Positions 1 through 10,822 of a stretch of DNA of 64,000 nt are shown here, one piece after another (within the stretch, counting starts at the first letter, position 1; each line of letters opens with the position of its first letter). The notes under the pieces are model-generated. The model did no database searches. It was not told the DNA's origin and saw nothing but the letters and a program-made list of their open reading frames with translations. Position numbers and translations under genes: made by a program. Source of the stretch: Seminavis robusta (taxonomy: Eukaryota > Bacillariophyta > Bacillariophyceae > Naviculales > Naviculaceae); NCBI GenBank assembly GCA_903772945.1, contig CAICTM010000479.1, positions 1 through 64,000 of the forward strand, in the 5' to 3' direction.

Positions 1-308
1 TTTTCATAAGTCAGTGTGATCCTATGAATGCCGCTGGGTTCTTCAGCTGTTCTTCTGACAGCTCTTCTGACCCTCCTTTCAACTTTCAAGTCCCTTGGAG
101 AGCGGCTGGAGACTGGCTACAACACACCTGGGCTTTCCTAAGTATTTTCACCGGGACTTGACTGTTCAGTAAACGACAGCTGAAAAAATCGATTTTTCGT
201 TTTGAGAGCTATTTTACGTTTTTCTCCATCAGTTCAACACAAACCAATGCTTCAGATCGCCTTGGTGTGTGGCCATCAGCTCCTGGGTGTGTGCTTGTTG
301 TTGTTGTC

Positions 309-760
309 GTTCGCCGCGAGGGCTTGTTGTTGTCTGTGTGGTTGATTGTTGTCGCTCGCCGCGAGGGCTTTCAATTGTTGTCGGCGTGGTCGCTCAAACG
401 CCGCGAGGGCTTGTTGTTGTGTGGGTGTGGGTCGCTTGTTGTCGCTCGCCGCGAGGGCTTCGTGTGGTTGATTGTTGTCGCTCGCCGCGAGGGCTTTCAA
501 TTGTTGTTGGCGTGGTTGCTCAAACGCCGCGAGGGCTTGTTGTGGGTGTGGTCGTGCGGTCGCTCAAACGCCGCGACGGCTTGTTGTTGTGGGTGTGTCG
601 CTCGCCGCGAAGGCTTTGTTTTTGTTGTGGATGTGTCGCTCAAACGCCGCGAGGGCTTGTTGTTGTCAAAATCCGCTGCTTCTACTGGGTTTGTCGCTCA
701 AACGCCGCGAGGGCTTCTGCGGTTGTGGGTGTGCTTGTCGCTCGCCGCGAGGGCTGGTTG
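309..760. repeat. GC-rich minisatellite, about 11 units
   Basis: About 11 imperfect copies of a unit centred on CGCCGCGAGGGCTTG sit in a TTGTTG-rich background. Two unit types are interspersed, one entered by CGCTC directly and one by CGCTCAAA. Spacing is irregular, about 28-60 bases. All three plus-strand frames stay open over long stretches and give repeats such as RREGF, SPRGL and NAARA. I take these as by-products of the repeat, not as a gene, because there is no convincing start, domain or non-repeat flank. Confidence 0.85.
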
Positions 761-995
761 GTGTGGCCTTGTGGCCATGGTGATGTTGTTGGTGTGGTGT
801 TGTTACTACATGTAGTATTGTTGGTTAGGATTTTCACGATTTCAGTGCTTTTTTACTGTTCTCAATGCTGTCTGTTTGTCACAGAGAACACCTGCTTAAA
901 CAGTATTTTTCACCTTCATAAATAAAATTTATAACCTGTAATTTTATTGAACAACCTCCTTAATTACTGTCAGTACCGCCCAACGGTGTATTGCC

Positions 996-1105
996 TCTAA
1001 AACACACCACTCACTTAAGGGACCTGCCCCCAACGGTTTAACCATCGCTTCGCTCGGTTAAACCTGGGGCCAACGGTCCCATAAGTGAGAGGGTGTGTTT
1101 TTAGA
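996..1105. repeat. Large imperfect inverted repeat (hairpin)
   Basis: Arms of about 48-50 bases (996-1043 and 1056-1105) are imperfect reverse complements around a 12-base loop, ATCGCTTCGCTC. The outer arms read TCTAAAA-CACACC and its complement; the inner arms end in GGTTTAACC and GGTTAAACC. It could be a small foldback or MITE-like element or a strong transcript hairpin. No target-site duplication was recognised. Confidence 0.75.
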
Positions 1106-1139
1106 AACATCGTACCGGTACTAGCTGGAGACCCGCAGA

Positions 1140-1445
1140 AAAGTCCCGCGAATGCTGAAATCGCTGAATTGGTTGTAAACACGTTGAATTTTGTTTCAAC
1201 AGTAAGAGTTTCTTTAAACAGTTAGTCAACACTATTTCAACACTTTTTCAACACTGTTGAATACTGTTGGACACTGTTTTCAACACCTGTTAAATCCAGT
1301 TTGCAGTAAAAGTGTTGAAAATGATGTACAAATGTACAAATTTTCAACAGTATTTTCAGCAGTAATGAAATAGAATCAACACTTAACGTACATTTTTTCA
1401 ACACTTTATTAACACTTTTTCAACACCTGTTGATTTTTTTCACCA
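1140..1445. repeat. Cluster of TTCAACA / TGTTGAA words
   Basis: About 300 AT-rich bases contain roughly 15-20 scattered copies of CAACACTT, TTCAACA, TGTTGAA and close variants on both strands, often as partial palindromes such as CAACACTGTTGAA. No ORF runs through it. Function unknown. Confidence 0.6.
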
Positions 1446-2030
1446 GTTCAAGGTGCTTAATTATGGGTAATCGCAAAATTCAGCTTTTGCGGGGCTTTCC
1501 AGTGTGCTGTTGGCTGTTGGAAGCGCCAAAAGTAGCTACCACCGCCTGGTACAAGAGATACAGGCAGCTGATGAGAGCGATCTCAGATGCATGAAAGAGA
1601 AATGAAACAAACCGGTAGTTACCCAAGCTAGCAAGGACAACTACCGGTAGTAGGTAGAGTTGTACTTCAGGATCATGGGAACCAAGTATGTGCAACTGTG
1701 AACAATGCAACAGCCTCCGTACCAAAACAGTGGTTCCTGGGGTCTACAAGAGCCGCAAAAAGCAATAGCCAGCGAGCCAGGTAGTCTAGCGTTAGCCAAC
1801 TACATATAGATAGATAGATAACGAGGCCATGACATTGTCTAAGTTGCTCGAGATAACGGATAGGTACCCGAAGTCGTTGAACTTGTTTGGCTCTTGCCAT
1901 GGCAAAAAGGTTCTCCTTTGTGTTAGTGTTGTTGCTTAGTGTTACTGTGTCCTTCAGCTCGGACATTGACCTTTGAGGACTGCCTCCCGTTCTATGTTTT
2001 GATCATACCGTACCTGTCAGGTTCTTATAG
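1446..2030. other. Intergenic; no gene seen
   Basis: Only short minus-strand ORFs without recognisable domains are present. A short TAGA microsatellite lies near 1807-1821. Nothing else is supportable. Confidence 0.5.
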
Positions 2031-3623
2031 TTAGAGAAACAGATCTGTTCGATTCTTGTAGAAAAATTGAAAGAACGGTCGGATAGGTTTCGCCGTGTTC
2101 TCTTCATCTGCCGCCAAAAAGTTGCAGAGATCTGCAGTGAATGTCTGACAGTTGTGATTGAGTACCACGTAGGATGGATCTCCACGAATATAGTTGACCA
2201 AATACTCTGCAATATCCTTTTTGGATACTTGTCGTGCCGCCGAATGTGATGAGAATGTGTGTTGTATATCAAAGAATCGTTTGTTGCATTGTTCATATTT
2301 GACCAAGTAGGCCTTGAACTCTTCCAATGACGTAGCCTCCACATCGGAACATCGAATCTCTGCAATGTCAGTCAACCATGGAGCTACCATCTCGGGTGGA
2401 AAGCACTTGTACATTTGAGTTTCAGGCTCGTCCATGTCATCGTAATGAAGACATTTTCCACTGTTTTGATTTGATTTGATGAACAGACAAAGTAAGTCAC
2501 AACACATACATGTAAGAGACGCATCCCATTCATTTGCTCCCATCCCACCAGCCAAGCGCAAGCAAATAACTCTTTCACTTACTTCCAGCCTGCTAATCCA
2601 TTGAGAAATCCTTTTTCCACCACTGTGCAATATTTTTGATGATCCCACTCAAGAAGGACAAGACTGAAGCAAGCAATATTTGGATGTGAGAGACTGACGA
2701 GCTGGAAGTTCCTGCTCCATGGCTATGGGTTATTCTTCTTACCTATGATAGGTTTGCCTGTTGAATGCATTCTCATTTCCCGAGCGTTCGTAGCGGTGCC
2801 CCAGCATGTGGACTTTTGTACAAATAGGGTTTGGATCCACCATGTCTTGTACCATTTGAGTTCCATAGGTCAGCGTGGGTTGTTGTTGTGGATTATTAGT
2901 ATGGAGGATAGGCTGGTACCAAAAGACAAATCCAGGGCTCTCTTGGGACCACCCCGTGGTAGAATGACTGGGGGCACGGAGTGTGACCCGAAAGACGAGT
3001 TCATCCGGCAAGGTTGGATCGATGCCACGCGTTCCTTCCTCATTGGCATCCCACACAGGTACCCACTCGGATAATCCTACCATTGACATAATGCCACGCT
3101 TTCGTTCAATTCGCATGACTTCGAATGCCTGGAGTGATGGCCATCCATTCAAGATTCCGTGAAAGATGAATCTAGCGCTTGTACCATTGGGTTCGTCTTG
3201 CACACGTGTCAAAGAGGCAAAGAATGGTTTGGCCAAGACCGGCAGACTGGCTCGTCGTGGTCGAATGGTTTTGGTTTCCAGGTCAAAGTCTCGTGGATGG
3301 AGACCTTTTTTGAGTTTACCATTCGTGTCAAACGGATCGCCATTGATGAGAGTGGCATGCCATTGGAGACCATCCTCACCAGGAGGCACTCGTTTGGCAG
3401 CTTCTTCGGCAGAGAGGGGGTGTCCATAGGATGATTCGGTGGACAATGTCTTTTTGGCAGTCTCGGAGAGTCCTTTCATCGCGTCAGATGGTGGATGCGG
3501 TTCTTGGATATCGCTTTCACTGGAGGTGGCTGAAGAGTCGTCTTTACTTGTCAACGAGACGGTTTTGGCAGGGGACTTACTGGTATCGTCCATGTGGGTT
3601 GAAGAGGTCGTTTGGGTCAACAT
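2031..3623 (-). CDS. Hypothetical protein with C-terminal Asn-Cys motif, possibly permuted papain-like (LRAT/PPPDE type); 3 exons
   Basis: Spliced model on the minus strand: exon 1 3623-2743, exon 2 2663-2583, exon 3 2460-2031, giving 463 residues. Both introns (79 and 122 bases) are GT-AG with GTAAG donors, and both junctions leave phase 2, which splices cleanly. The short middle exon encodes a conserved-looking stretch (WDHQKYCTVVEKGFLNG) that no single long ORF contains, which supports the model. The start is the ATG at 3623; the codon before it is GTG. The first 75 residues are Ser/Thr-rich and probably disordered. The C-terminal half has a His in YHSLVLLEWDH and, near the end, NHNCQTFTADLCNFLA. 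This His followed by Asn-Cys order resembles LRAT/PPPDE-type cysteine folds, but the assignment is inference from two motifs. No signal peptide or membrane segment was seen. Confidence 0.75.
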
Positions 3624-5205
3624 CACAGACTACCGTACTCCAGAGTTTGTGCTGAAGGTTATGGTGGATGCGTGGGAAAGAAGGAAAATTATGACACCCA
3701 TCGGTTATCAGTTTGTAGGCATACGGTAGCAACCTTCGGTCGGTGTTGATTTACAGCACCTGCCGATTGCAGCATTCGTGCTGGGTCTGCCCCTTATTTG
3801 TTTGTGGCTTGGCCACGTGGTTCTGAGCTTTCAAAAACTGCACAGCAACAATGATACAGTCAACATTCAGATATATATACTGGGGGGGATTCAGGAATTC
3901 AGTAAATATAACAGCGAGAATAAATATTGATTTTATCCCTAACCCTAACTATTCCCGTAGAATTGTACGTGCTCTAGTACTAAAATAGGGTTAGAGTTAA
4001 AAATGTGGGAACTGGAGTATTCTTAAATATTATAGAGCGAATAAATACAAGATTATAAATATAAGCGAGCGTTGACTGTATCAACCCAGCTTCAAAATTA
4101 CAGCGTTTGCTGGCTTATGTCTAGTATTTATAAGCTCGCAGAGCTAATTATGCTTGCTGTCTTACCTTTAGAAGCCAGATTTGAGCTTTTGGCAAATTGC
4201 TCCTGCCTCTTCCCTTTCGGAAGAAATAATAGATTATTAAAAGTATTTGAGAGCAGCACATCCTGGTGTTCTACGGTACTTCGGAGTGTACCTGAAGGAC
4301 AAGCCAAGTCTCTAGAGAAAGGAAAATCCAGACTTCGTATACAAAACCAACTGTAGATAATCTTTCTACGGAACCATTCTTGGTTCATGGTCAGCCAAAA
4401 AGCAGCTCTTCCCAGCCAACATCTGTGGCGCTTCCATTCGGCACTCTACCCGATACGACTGTACCGGTACGCCCGTATTCTCTTCCTATCCAATCCCTCT
4501 ACTCTCATCACTCGACCTCGGAGTCTACATGATGTACCGCTACATGTACCAAGTGTGACCAACGGCACCAATACTCGCGAATTGTGGCTTCCTTCCGTTG
4601 GTGGCTTGGGCGCAAGGCTGCTGTTTGCTGGTGGTTCAGTACTGTACCGGTACCGGTTAATACTGGAAAGACGGAAGATGTTCCAGCACACAGTTCAATA
4701 AATCCTCTCGTCGTGGTCACTTTTCTCTCAAAGTAATGAATTAATAGCTCATCTCCTATTTTAAAATTAATCAATTCGAATATTTTTATCGAGAACATGC
4801 CATAGTATTTAAGAACCATGATCATTTCAGACTCCTCCTGGTCATCTGAGCTTCCCATTGAGTCATTGTGTCTAAAATGCTTACCAGCACACCGGTACTG
4901 GTACTGCAGTGCCGTACGTGGTACTGTACAGTGGATGGTACACAACAAGGTTACGAGCTTTGAGAGGTGAGGGAGAAGAGGAAGCTCTCGACCGTGGGGA
5001 AGTGTGGGTTCTCGGTTGTTCGCTGCTTCGTAACGACCGAACTGAAAGTATTGTTGGTACCAACCAAGCCACCACAAGTTAGATAGCAAAGACCAACACC
5101 AACAGACCACACTCATTGCATCGACCATCAGTTACTGACTGTACCACTCTGCTCTATTATCGCATTAGCTCTTCACAGTACCAGTAGGTCTACAATCAAT
5201 CAACA
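3624..5205. other. Intergenic; telomere-like words, otherwise no gene seen
   Basis: This holds the shared upstream space of the minus gene ending its 5' side at 3623 and the plus gene at 5206. Two perfect telomere-type units, CCCTAACCCTAA, lie at 3937-3948, and TAGGGTTAG in the opposite sense at about 3986. Short repeats resembling AGCGA-AATAAATA flank this pair. A 206-residue minus ORF at 4508-5128 shows no domain and is probably chance. Several ACCGGTAC words are present. Confidence 0.5.
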
Positions 5206-8016
5206 ATGTCATCCCTGTTGGTTGTGCTTTCCCTGCTGCTGCTGTTCGCTTTGGTCCTTGTTCAAGGCATGGATAATAGAGCAGTGGTATCTAATGATAA
5301 AGATAATGAACTATCAGAAGAAGATGAAGAAGACCGAAACCTGCTCATGCTGACCATGTCTCCTGAAGGCGACGATCCGTTCAAGAACAGTGGCTTGTTT
5401 GGTCAGAATCGTACCCAACCACCGGAAGAAGTGGTTCGACTTCGATTCGACTTGGATTTGTCGGGCAGTAGTACTACTGCTGCGAGTGATGGCGACTTTG
5501 AATCGTTTCTGTGTCACTTGGATGCCTACTACAGTCAAGCCGTGGGAGGCTCTACCGTATATTTGAGTCATGGCAAGTGGATGAGGAATTCCATTGTGAT
5601 TGTGGATGCCTTTGTCTTGGGCATGACGGCCGACGAACTCTTACTGGAACTCGATATCAGTACCGATAAGGATCGAATGAATGCATGGATGCAGCAACAC
5701 TACAATCCACAAGAACCGTATGCGTGGCATTCGACTACTACTGCCATTACCAAATGGGAAGGAAAGGTCGTTCCAGCTCCCACCAACTTTCGTCGAGACT
5801 ACTTTTCCACGGCGGACAACTGTGGAGTCGCACGAGTGACACTCCAGTTTGAATTCGACGACGATCTACAGAATCCCACCACACAAGAAGACATTGATAA
5901 TCTACTCTGTTCCAGTAGAGCCTACTTTACGGTACTCTTTGATCAGCTGTATCACTATGTACAACAGCAACAAGGAAACAACTACTACTATGATTCCGTT
6001 CACATTGATATTGATCGCATGGACTTTAAACTCGACTCATCGCCTTCTTCTGGAGTACCACTCACGGTCGACTTTGATCTACGAGCGAATCTCGCATCCA
6101 CATCACGACGAGTCCCCGCACTCCAAGTACTCGAATGGATGCAATACTCGTACTGGGACGAGTACATTCAGGAAGCCGTGTGGGAGACACAACCCTATCA
6201 AACCAGTCCCTTTTTCAACACCAAAATCGTACAATACTACGGACACGTCCGAACGTTGACCGAACCATTGCCCGCCGCGACGCCAGATACCACCAACGAT
6301 TGCGACGGCGGTATCATGATGGTCCCCGAACGACACTACTATTATAACAACAGTGACAACACCGATATTACTACGAGCTGGATGGTCGAATTTGGATTTC
6401 AAGATGGATTTGCGGGAGCGGGAGTGCCACCCACACCACAAGATGTTCAACAACTATTTTGTCAAACATTCTTTCAGCTCCAGGACATGCTCCAGTTGCC
6501 ACCACGACAGCAGCAACAACCGCCAAGACCCCTTACCACGGCACAAGCACGACCACAGCAACAACAGCAACCCTACCATGTTCACGAAACCTTTGTCGAC
6601 CTAGAATTGCAATGTTACGATTGGGTCTACAATCCCGATTCGCCCTATCCCTTTCAATTCTTCTTGACGGCACACGCAAACATCCAAACAACGTCTTCCG
6701 AAGAAGATACTCGTCGTCGCGTCGACCCACAACTACTCTGGGACAAGATGCAACAACGCTTTGTCGTACAAGGCTTTTTTGACAATTACGTTTGGAAGGG
6801 GAATCCGCCTGGAAGTTACTTTTATCATGCCGATGAAATACGCATGGATGGAGGCGTCATTCCAACTACCAATGTTACAGGCACCGTAAAACTGTCGTCG
6901 AATGAATGTGTGCGGCAGGCAGCGGCTCGTCCCCAAACAAGCGGTAGTGGTGGTGGAGGTGGAGGAGGCGGTAGTGGAGGAGGCGGTAGTGGAGGAGGCG
7001 GCTTTACGCTGGGTGGTGTGGGACAGGGAAACAACCACGTACAGCAACAAGATGGGGATGATGGTCCTGGTAGTGCCGAACGAGAAAGCGGTGACAACAC
7101 GGAGGAGAACAATCAAGAAGGAGGCGCATATGGAAACAGCAACAATCCGGGAAATCTTGCCAATGGCTCGCCCTTTCGACCCATCAAGTCCACTCCAAAG
7201 GTTACCATTGCTTCCAGTGCCATTGCGGTGCATGGGCCCGACGAACCCGTTAGTAAGGACACGGAACAACTATCACGAGCCGTCAAGGACATGTTGTCGG
7301 AAATGATTCAAGGGAGACCAAAGCGTGGCACTGTTGGCGGCAGTGATGATAGCAATGCTGAGGATGAAGAAGCAGAAGACCAATCGGTAGCCTCCAAGAC
7401 AACTGCTAACAACAACGAGCCACCCAAGACAAGGGGCCGCCGTCTTCAGGCCAACATTGACCTTGATACTGTGTTTGTTGGTGAACCTGAAGCGCCCAAA
7501 GACTGTTCCTACTACTTTGGGCAACAATGGCACGACGACAGCAAGGTGTGCACCAGAATACCCATATTGTATGATGTCGAGGTTGTCGCAGAGAATCCCG
7601 TTGAAGTCGAAAACGAGTTTGTCGTCATGACCCAGGTCGCCATTACGCAAGGGTTACTCCAAGAAAAATTGACCGAGAGAGACCCAACTTCCAGTTTGAC
7701 AATCGTGCCGGACCCCGGGAAAACCTACACTGTCACCACAACCGTTGTAGCGCAGGTGCAATCCTCACCACCACCGTCACCTGCGCCGTCATCGAGTTCT
7801 GAGGACGACGACGACAAGAAGAAAGATGCGGATAAGCCCCCAGGTTGGGTGATCGCTGTAATAGTGTTGTTGTCCGTTGCAATCTTGGCAACCGCAGTCC
7901 TGATACTACGGAATCATCTGAAATGGCACAGACAGCGGCGGCAACGGCAACAGCAAACAGGCGAAACTGATTTGCTCAAAACCGAAGAAAAGGAGGCATA
8001 CCATCATGTGATATGA
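5206..8016 (+). CDS. Type I membrane surface protein with three ectodomain repeat modules
   Basis: 936 residues, single exon. The start ATG opens a clear signal peptide (Leu-rich, residues 1-21). Three diverged modules follow at about 75-203, 204-365 and 385-568. Each has an F-x-F type strand, an LC/FC motif about 30 residues later, an aromatic-Tyr helix, a PL/PF strand, a Val/Ile-Trp motif (EAVWETQP, NYVWKGNP) and a closing Cys (STADNCGV, LSSNECV). Poly-Gln runs interrupt module 3. A Gly/Ser linker spans about 578-600. Then come an RGRRLQ site (about 742), a membrane-proximal module with two Cys (about 760-850), a Ser/Pro/Asp stalk, a transmembrane helix at about 880-901 and a basic 35-residue cytoplasmic tail. 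It is paralogous to the 1602-residue protein at 12007. No known domain is recognised. Likely a cell-surface or cell-wall-associated protein. Confidence 0.9.
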   Translation: MSSLLVVLSLLLLFALVLVQGMDNRAVVSNDKDNELSEEDEEDRNLLMLTMSPEGDDPFKNSGLFGQNRTQPPEEVVRLRFDLDLSGSSTTAASDGDFESFLCHLDAYYSQAVGGSTVYLSHGKWMRNSIVIVDAFVLGMTADELLLELDISTDKDRMNAWMQQHYNPQEPYAWHSTTTAITKWEGKVVPAPTNFRRDYFSTADNCGVARVTLQFEFDDDLQNPTTQEDIDNLLCSSRAYFTVLFDQLYHYVQQQQGNNYYYDSVHIDIDRMDFKLDSSPSSGVPLTVDFDLRANLASTSRRVPALQVLEWMQYSYWDEYIQEAVWETQPYQTSPFFNTKIVQYYGHVRTLTEPLPAATPDTTNDCDGGIMMVPERHYYYNNSDNTDITTSWMVEFGFQDGFAGAGVPPTPQDVQQLFCQTFFQLQDMLQLPPRQQQQPPRPLTTAQARPQQQQQPYHVHETFVDLELQCYDWVYNPDSPYPFQFFLTAHANIQTTSSEEDTRRRVDPQLLWDKMQQRFVVQGFFDNYVWKGNPPGSYFYHADEIRMDGGVIPTTNVTGTVKLSSNECVRQAAARPQTSGSGGGGGGGGSGGGGSGGGGFTLGGVGQGNNHVQQQDGDDGPGSAERESGDNTEENNQEGGAYGNSNNPGNLANGSPFRPIKSTPKVTIASSAIAVHGPDEPVSKDTEQLSRAVKDMLSEMIQGRPKRGTVGGSDDSNAEDEEAEDQSVASKTTANNNEPPKTRGRRLQANIDLDTVFVGEPEAPKDCSYYFGQQWHDDSKVCTRIPILYDVEVVAENPVEVENEFVVMTQVAITQGLLQEKLTERDPTSSLTIVPDPGKTYTVTTTVVAQVQSSPPPSPAPSSSSEDDDDKKKDADKPPGWVIAVIVLLSVAILATAVLILRNHLKWHRQRRQRQQQTGETDLLKTEEKEAYHHVI

Positions 8017-8876
8017 ATGTAAAGTATAGATAGTACCGTATTCCATTTTCAACAGCTGCAGTCCCTCCAGCTAGCTCCATTTGCGCTGGAAGCATACAAC
8101 GCCATGTGGGAGTCTTTGCTAATGATAACTCCAGCTAGCCAACTACTAGGCATTGATGTACCAGTGGAGTGGCGACAACTTTGAATGAATTCATGAAGTT
8201 TCTGCGCCACCAGTGCATACCGGTAGCGGGCTGCAGGTGTGCAGCTGTTGGCTGCTGGCTGGCTGGAGGGCTGTGGGGGAGGTCTCACACCCGCTTTACA
8301 AGTGACGACCGCCTCACCTTAGATGTTGGTGTTGACTGTAGAAATAAGGAGCGGTTGGCGGTTGCCGCCGCATCTCCAGTCAAACTGTTTTGCTGTAATA
8401 CCCGTTCTTTCTAACCCAAACACACAGTCAGTTGTCCGACCGTTCAAGTCACGGCGAGAGAAGACGCCAGTTACTGTAGCTGGGTCATGCGCATGCTTGA
8501 GACAGCCAAGGGGAGGAGGGAAACGTCGCTGTTGAAAGAACTCCACAGTCTGGATACCCTGGAAACGAAACTGGGCCTTTATCGGTCTCAGAAATGGCTT
8601 GTTCGGGGGGGGTGTAAGCGTAACGCGAAGACCTGAGTAACAGCTATGCTGCAACCATCTCCAGTTGGCTCCCCAGTTATGAAATGAACGAACCGACCCC
8701 TGTAGATGATTGCATGTAGAGTCGATGACCCGTAGCCATATCCAGGCAGGCCATTACCTTCAGTCTGATGGGGTTGTTGATTTTGTTTCGGCAACATTCA
8801 AAGCTCACAAATCTCAATCCGAGCAATCAAAAAGCACCTTCTAAAAAACCTCTTGCAAAGCTTGCCACAAACAAAC
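8017..8876. other. Intergenic; no gene seen
   Basis: 3' flank of the 936-residue surface protein and 5' flank of the next secreted protein. Only short overlapping ORFs on both strands; none has a recognisable feature. Confidence 0.5.
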
Positions 8877-10013
8877 ATGAAGTTCATTGCATCCCTCTTG
8901 CTGCTCCTCATTCCAGCCTTGGCCATGGCTGCTGAAGACTCTGGACGTGACCTCCAGATTACTGATTGGCATGTCACCATCAAAACCCTTCAAGACCAGG
9001 GATTCACCTTTGAGACTGGAACAGGTAATGGTGCTGCCAGTGCCAATATCAAGATTAAGGTCACTGACTTGTGCCGCAAGGATACAGCCAACCGCCAGGC
9101 TGTGGGCCACTGGTTTCCCACAACCAATGTAACTGGAATTGAAGTTGATCATGGTGGTATTATCAACAACCCCGGTGCAGGCAATGCCGTTGACTTTCGA
9201 TTCATTGAAGGAATTGCAGGAAACAATCTGATCTACAGAGATGCTGGTGATGCTGTCAATGCCATTGTGGAGTTCTGTGTTGAGGTTGGACTGTATGATG
9301 CGGATACTCTCATTGACTATGCAGAAGTCCTTCTTACCTACAATGTCAATCTGGTTACCCAAGTTCCTGAGTTGACTGGCTACACTGTCACTCAAGCCGA
9401 GGACTTTACCGATGCCGAGGACACCAATCTCAGCTTTGATGGAACTCTCTTGGCATACTTCTGCGACCCTGACAGCTACACCATTCTTACCAATGATGGT
9501 TCAGATGCTGTCACCACTCAAGGAAGCACCCTCAACGTTTGCTTCAGGGTTGAAACAGGACAGTTCCAAGTCAAGGATATCATGGAGTTCACTGTCAAGA
9601 ATGCTGAAGCTGCAGAGCCCTCTCAGCTCATTATCACCGAATCTCAACCTGCCTCTACCATCTTCTCCACCAAGAAGTGTGTTGATGAAGGAAATGATAA
9701 CAATGTCTGTTTGGTTTCCTTCTTGTTGTTTGCTGACTTTTATGATTTTGAAGCCTTGACATTGACTGGAGTTGGAAGCATTCTCTTGGAACTTGGAGGA
9801 ACTGCTGCTGCCCCTCCTGGTCGTCGTCTGCGCAAGAATATTCAGATTGTGGATGGCCACCGCAAGCTTCAGAGCGAGGTGACGGAAACAGTGGATGTCC
9901 AGCCCCAGCCATTTGCCGTTGAGAAAAACAATGGTGCAGGATCCTCTGCTGACACTGCCATGGCCTCTCTTGCTGCCTTTGGAGCCATTGCCGGAGCTGC
10001 CTTGGCTCTCTAA
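8877..10013 (+). CDS. Secreted protein, possible GPI-anchored, unknown family
   Basis: 378 residues from the ATG at 8877, which immediately opens a signal peptide (MKFIASLLLLLIPALAMA); an in-frame ATG 8 codons upstream would bury it. The mature part looks like two related beta-rich halves, each with paired Cys residues (LCRKD and EFCVEV; YFCDPD, NVCFRV, KKCVDE, NVCLVS). After it come PPGRRLRKN and HRKLQ, both Arg/Lys-rich sites of Arg-X-Leu or similar type. The C-terminus is a short hydrophobic Ala/Gly/Leu run (SLAAFGAIAGAALAL) with no basic tail, as in a GPI-attachment signal. It lies between the two modular membrane proteins on the same strand, so it may belong to the same surface system, though the modules themselves are not shared. 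Function unknown. Confidence 0.9.
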   Translation: MKFIASLLLLLIPALAMAAEDSGRDLQITDWHVTIKTLQDQGFTFETGTGNGAASANIKIKVTDLCRKDTANRQAVGHWFPTTNVTGIEVDHGGIINNPGAGNAVDFRFIEGIAGNNLIYRDAGDAVNAIVEFCVEVGLYDADTLIDYAEVLLTYNVNLVTQVPELTGYTVTQAEDFTDAEDTNLSFDGTLLAYFCDPDSYTILTNDGSDAVTTQGSTLNVCFRVETGQFQVKDIMEFTVKNAEAAEPSQLIITESQPASTIFSTKKCVDEGNDNNVCLVSFLLFADFYDFEALTLTGVGSILLELGGTAAAPPGRRLRKNIQIVDGHRKLQSEVTETVDVQPQPFAVEKNNGAGSSADTAMASLAAFGAIAGAALAL

Positions 10014-10822
10014 GTTTGTTCCGTCCTCTGCTAGTACGGTAGGCTAGAAGACAAGAAATACATGGCGAACTGGTCCGGAACGCAAGTGCCAAGGACAAGC
10101 GAAACAAGGCAAAAATGGAGGTCAGTTTCAATGCATACATAATCAAATCATAGAGAATAGAAGTTTTCAAAAGGTCTTGGATTGGCGGGACAAGCTGGCT
10201 CGAGTAGCCTGAATAGGTGGGATCTATCGGTAAGATCCTAGCCAGGTGGGATAAGCAGCAGATTGCACAAATATGGTGAGCAAGGTCAAATACCATACCG
10301 ATGGCGGAAAGCTTGGATTTTGGAACAATCGAAGTCCTGAGGCTTGCTAAGGCCAGGGATTGAATCGTTTGGGTAACAATCCAGAACATCGAACAAGAAA
10401 TGACACCGATTGCAACCAAGCAACAGCTCGTAACCCACAACACAAAGCACAATCAATATAATATAAAGGGGGATTATCGAGTAGGGAAGTTATCAAATTA
10501 AGTAATACCCTGATAGGTACAAATCCATATTTTCCATGAGAATGACTCATGAAATATATTGTATGAAACAGCCGATCGAGGATTGCCCCGTAGCCAGTGA
10601 GTAGCCAGAATGATTCAATCTTTTCTTGCTTTGGTAGCGGTAGCATATGCATTCGTTAAAATTCTTGGTACCAGTAATGGTATAAGAATAGGAGGCGGAA
10701 GGGCTTGAGTTTGCCTTGCCAAAGGGTTGGTGTTGGTTTTGCCTTTTTGGACTGTCGTCAGTCCCTTGGCGGCAACGGGTCAGGTCGGGTGTCATCTCAC
10801 AATGACCCTCCCTCCAAGTTTG
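10014..10822. other. Intergenic; no gene seen
   Basis: Space between two convergent genes. The longer minus-strand ORFs here are extensions or shadows with no domain. Confidence 0.5.

Noticed and set aside
267-925. Long open frames over the first minisatellite (RREGF, SPRGL repeats)
   Set aside because: All plus frames are open because the repeat lacks stops; there is no unique sequence, start context or domain.
4508-5128. 206-residue minus ORF upstream of the first surface protein
   Set aside because: No domain, odd composition, and it lies over the likely promoter of the plus gene; best explained as chance.
9655-10452. 265-residue minus ORF
   Set aside because: Mostly antisense to the secreted protein at 8877-10013; the composition reflects the codons of the real gene.
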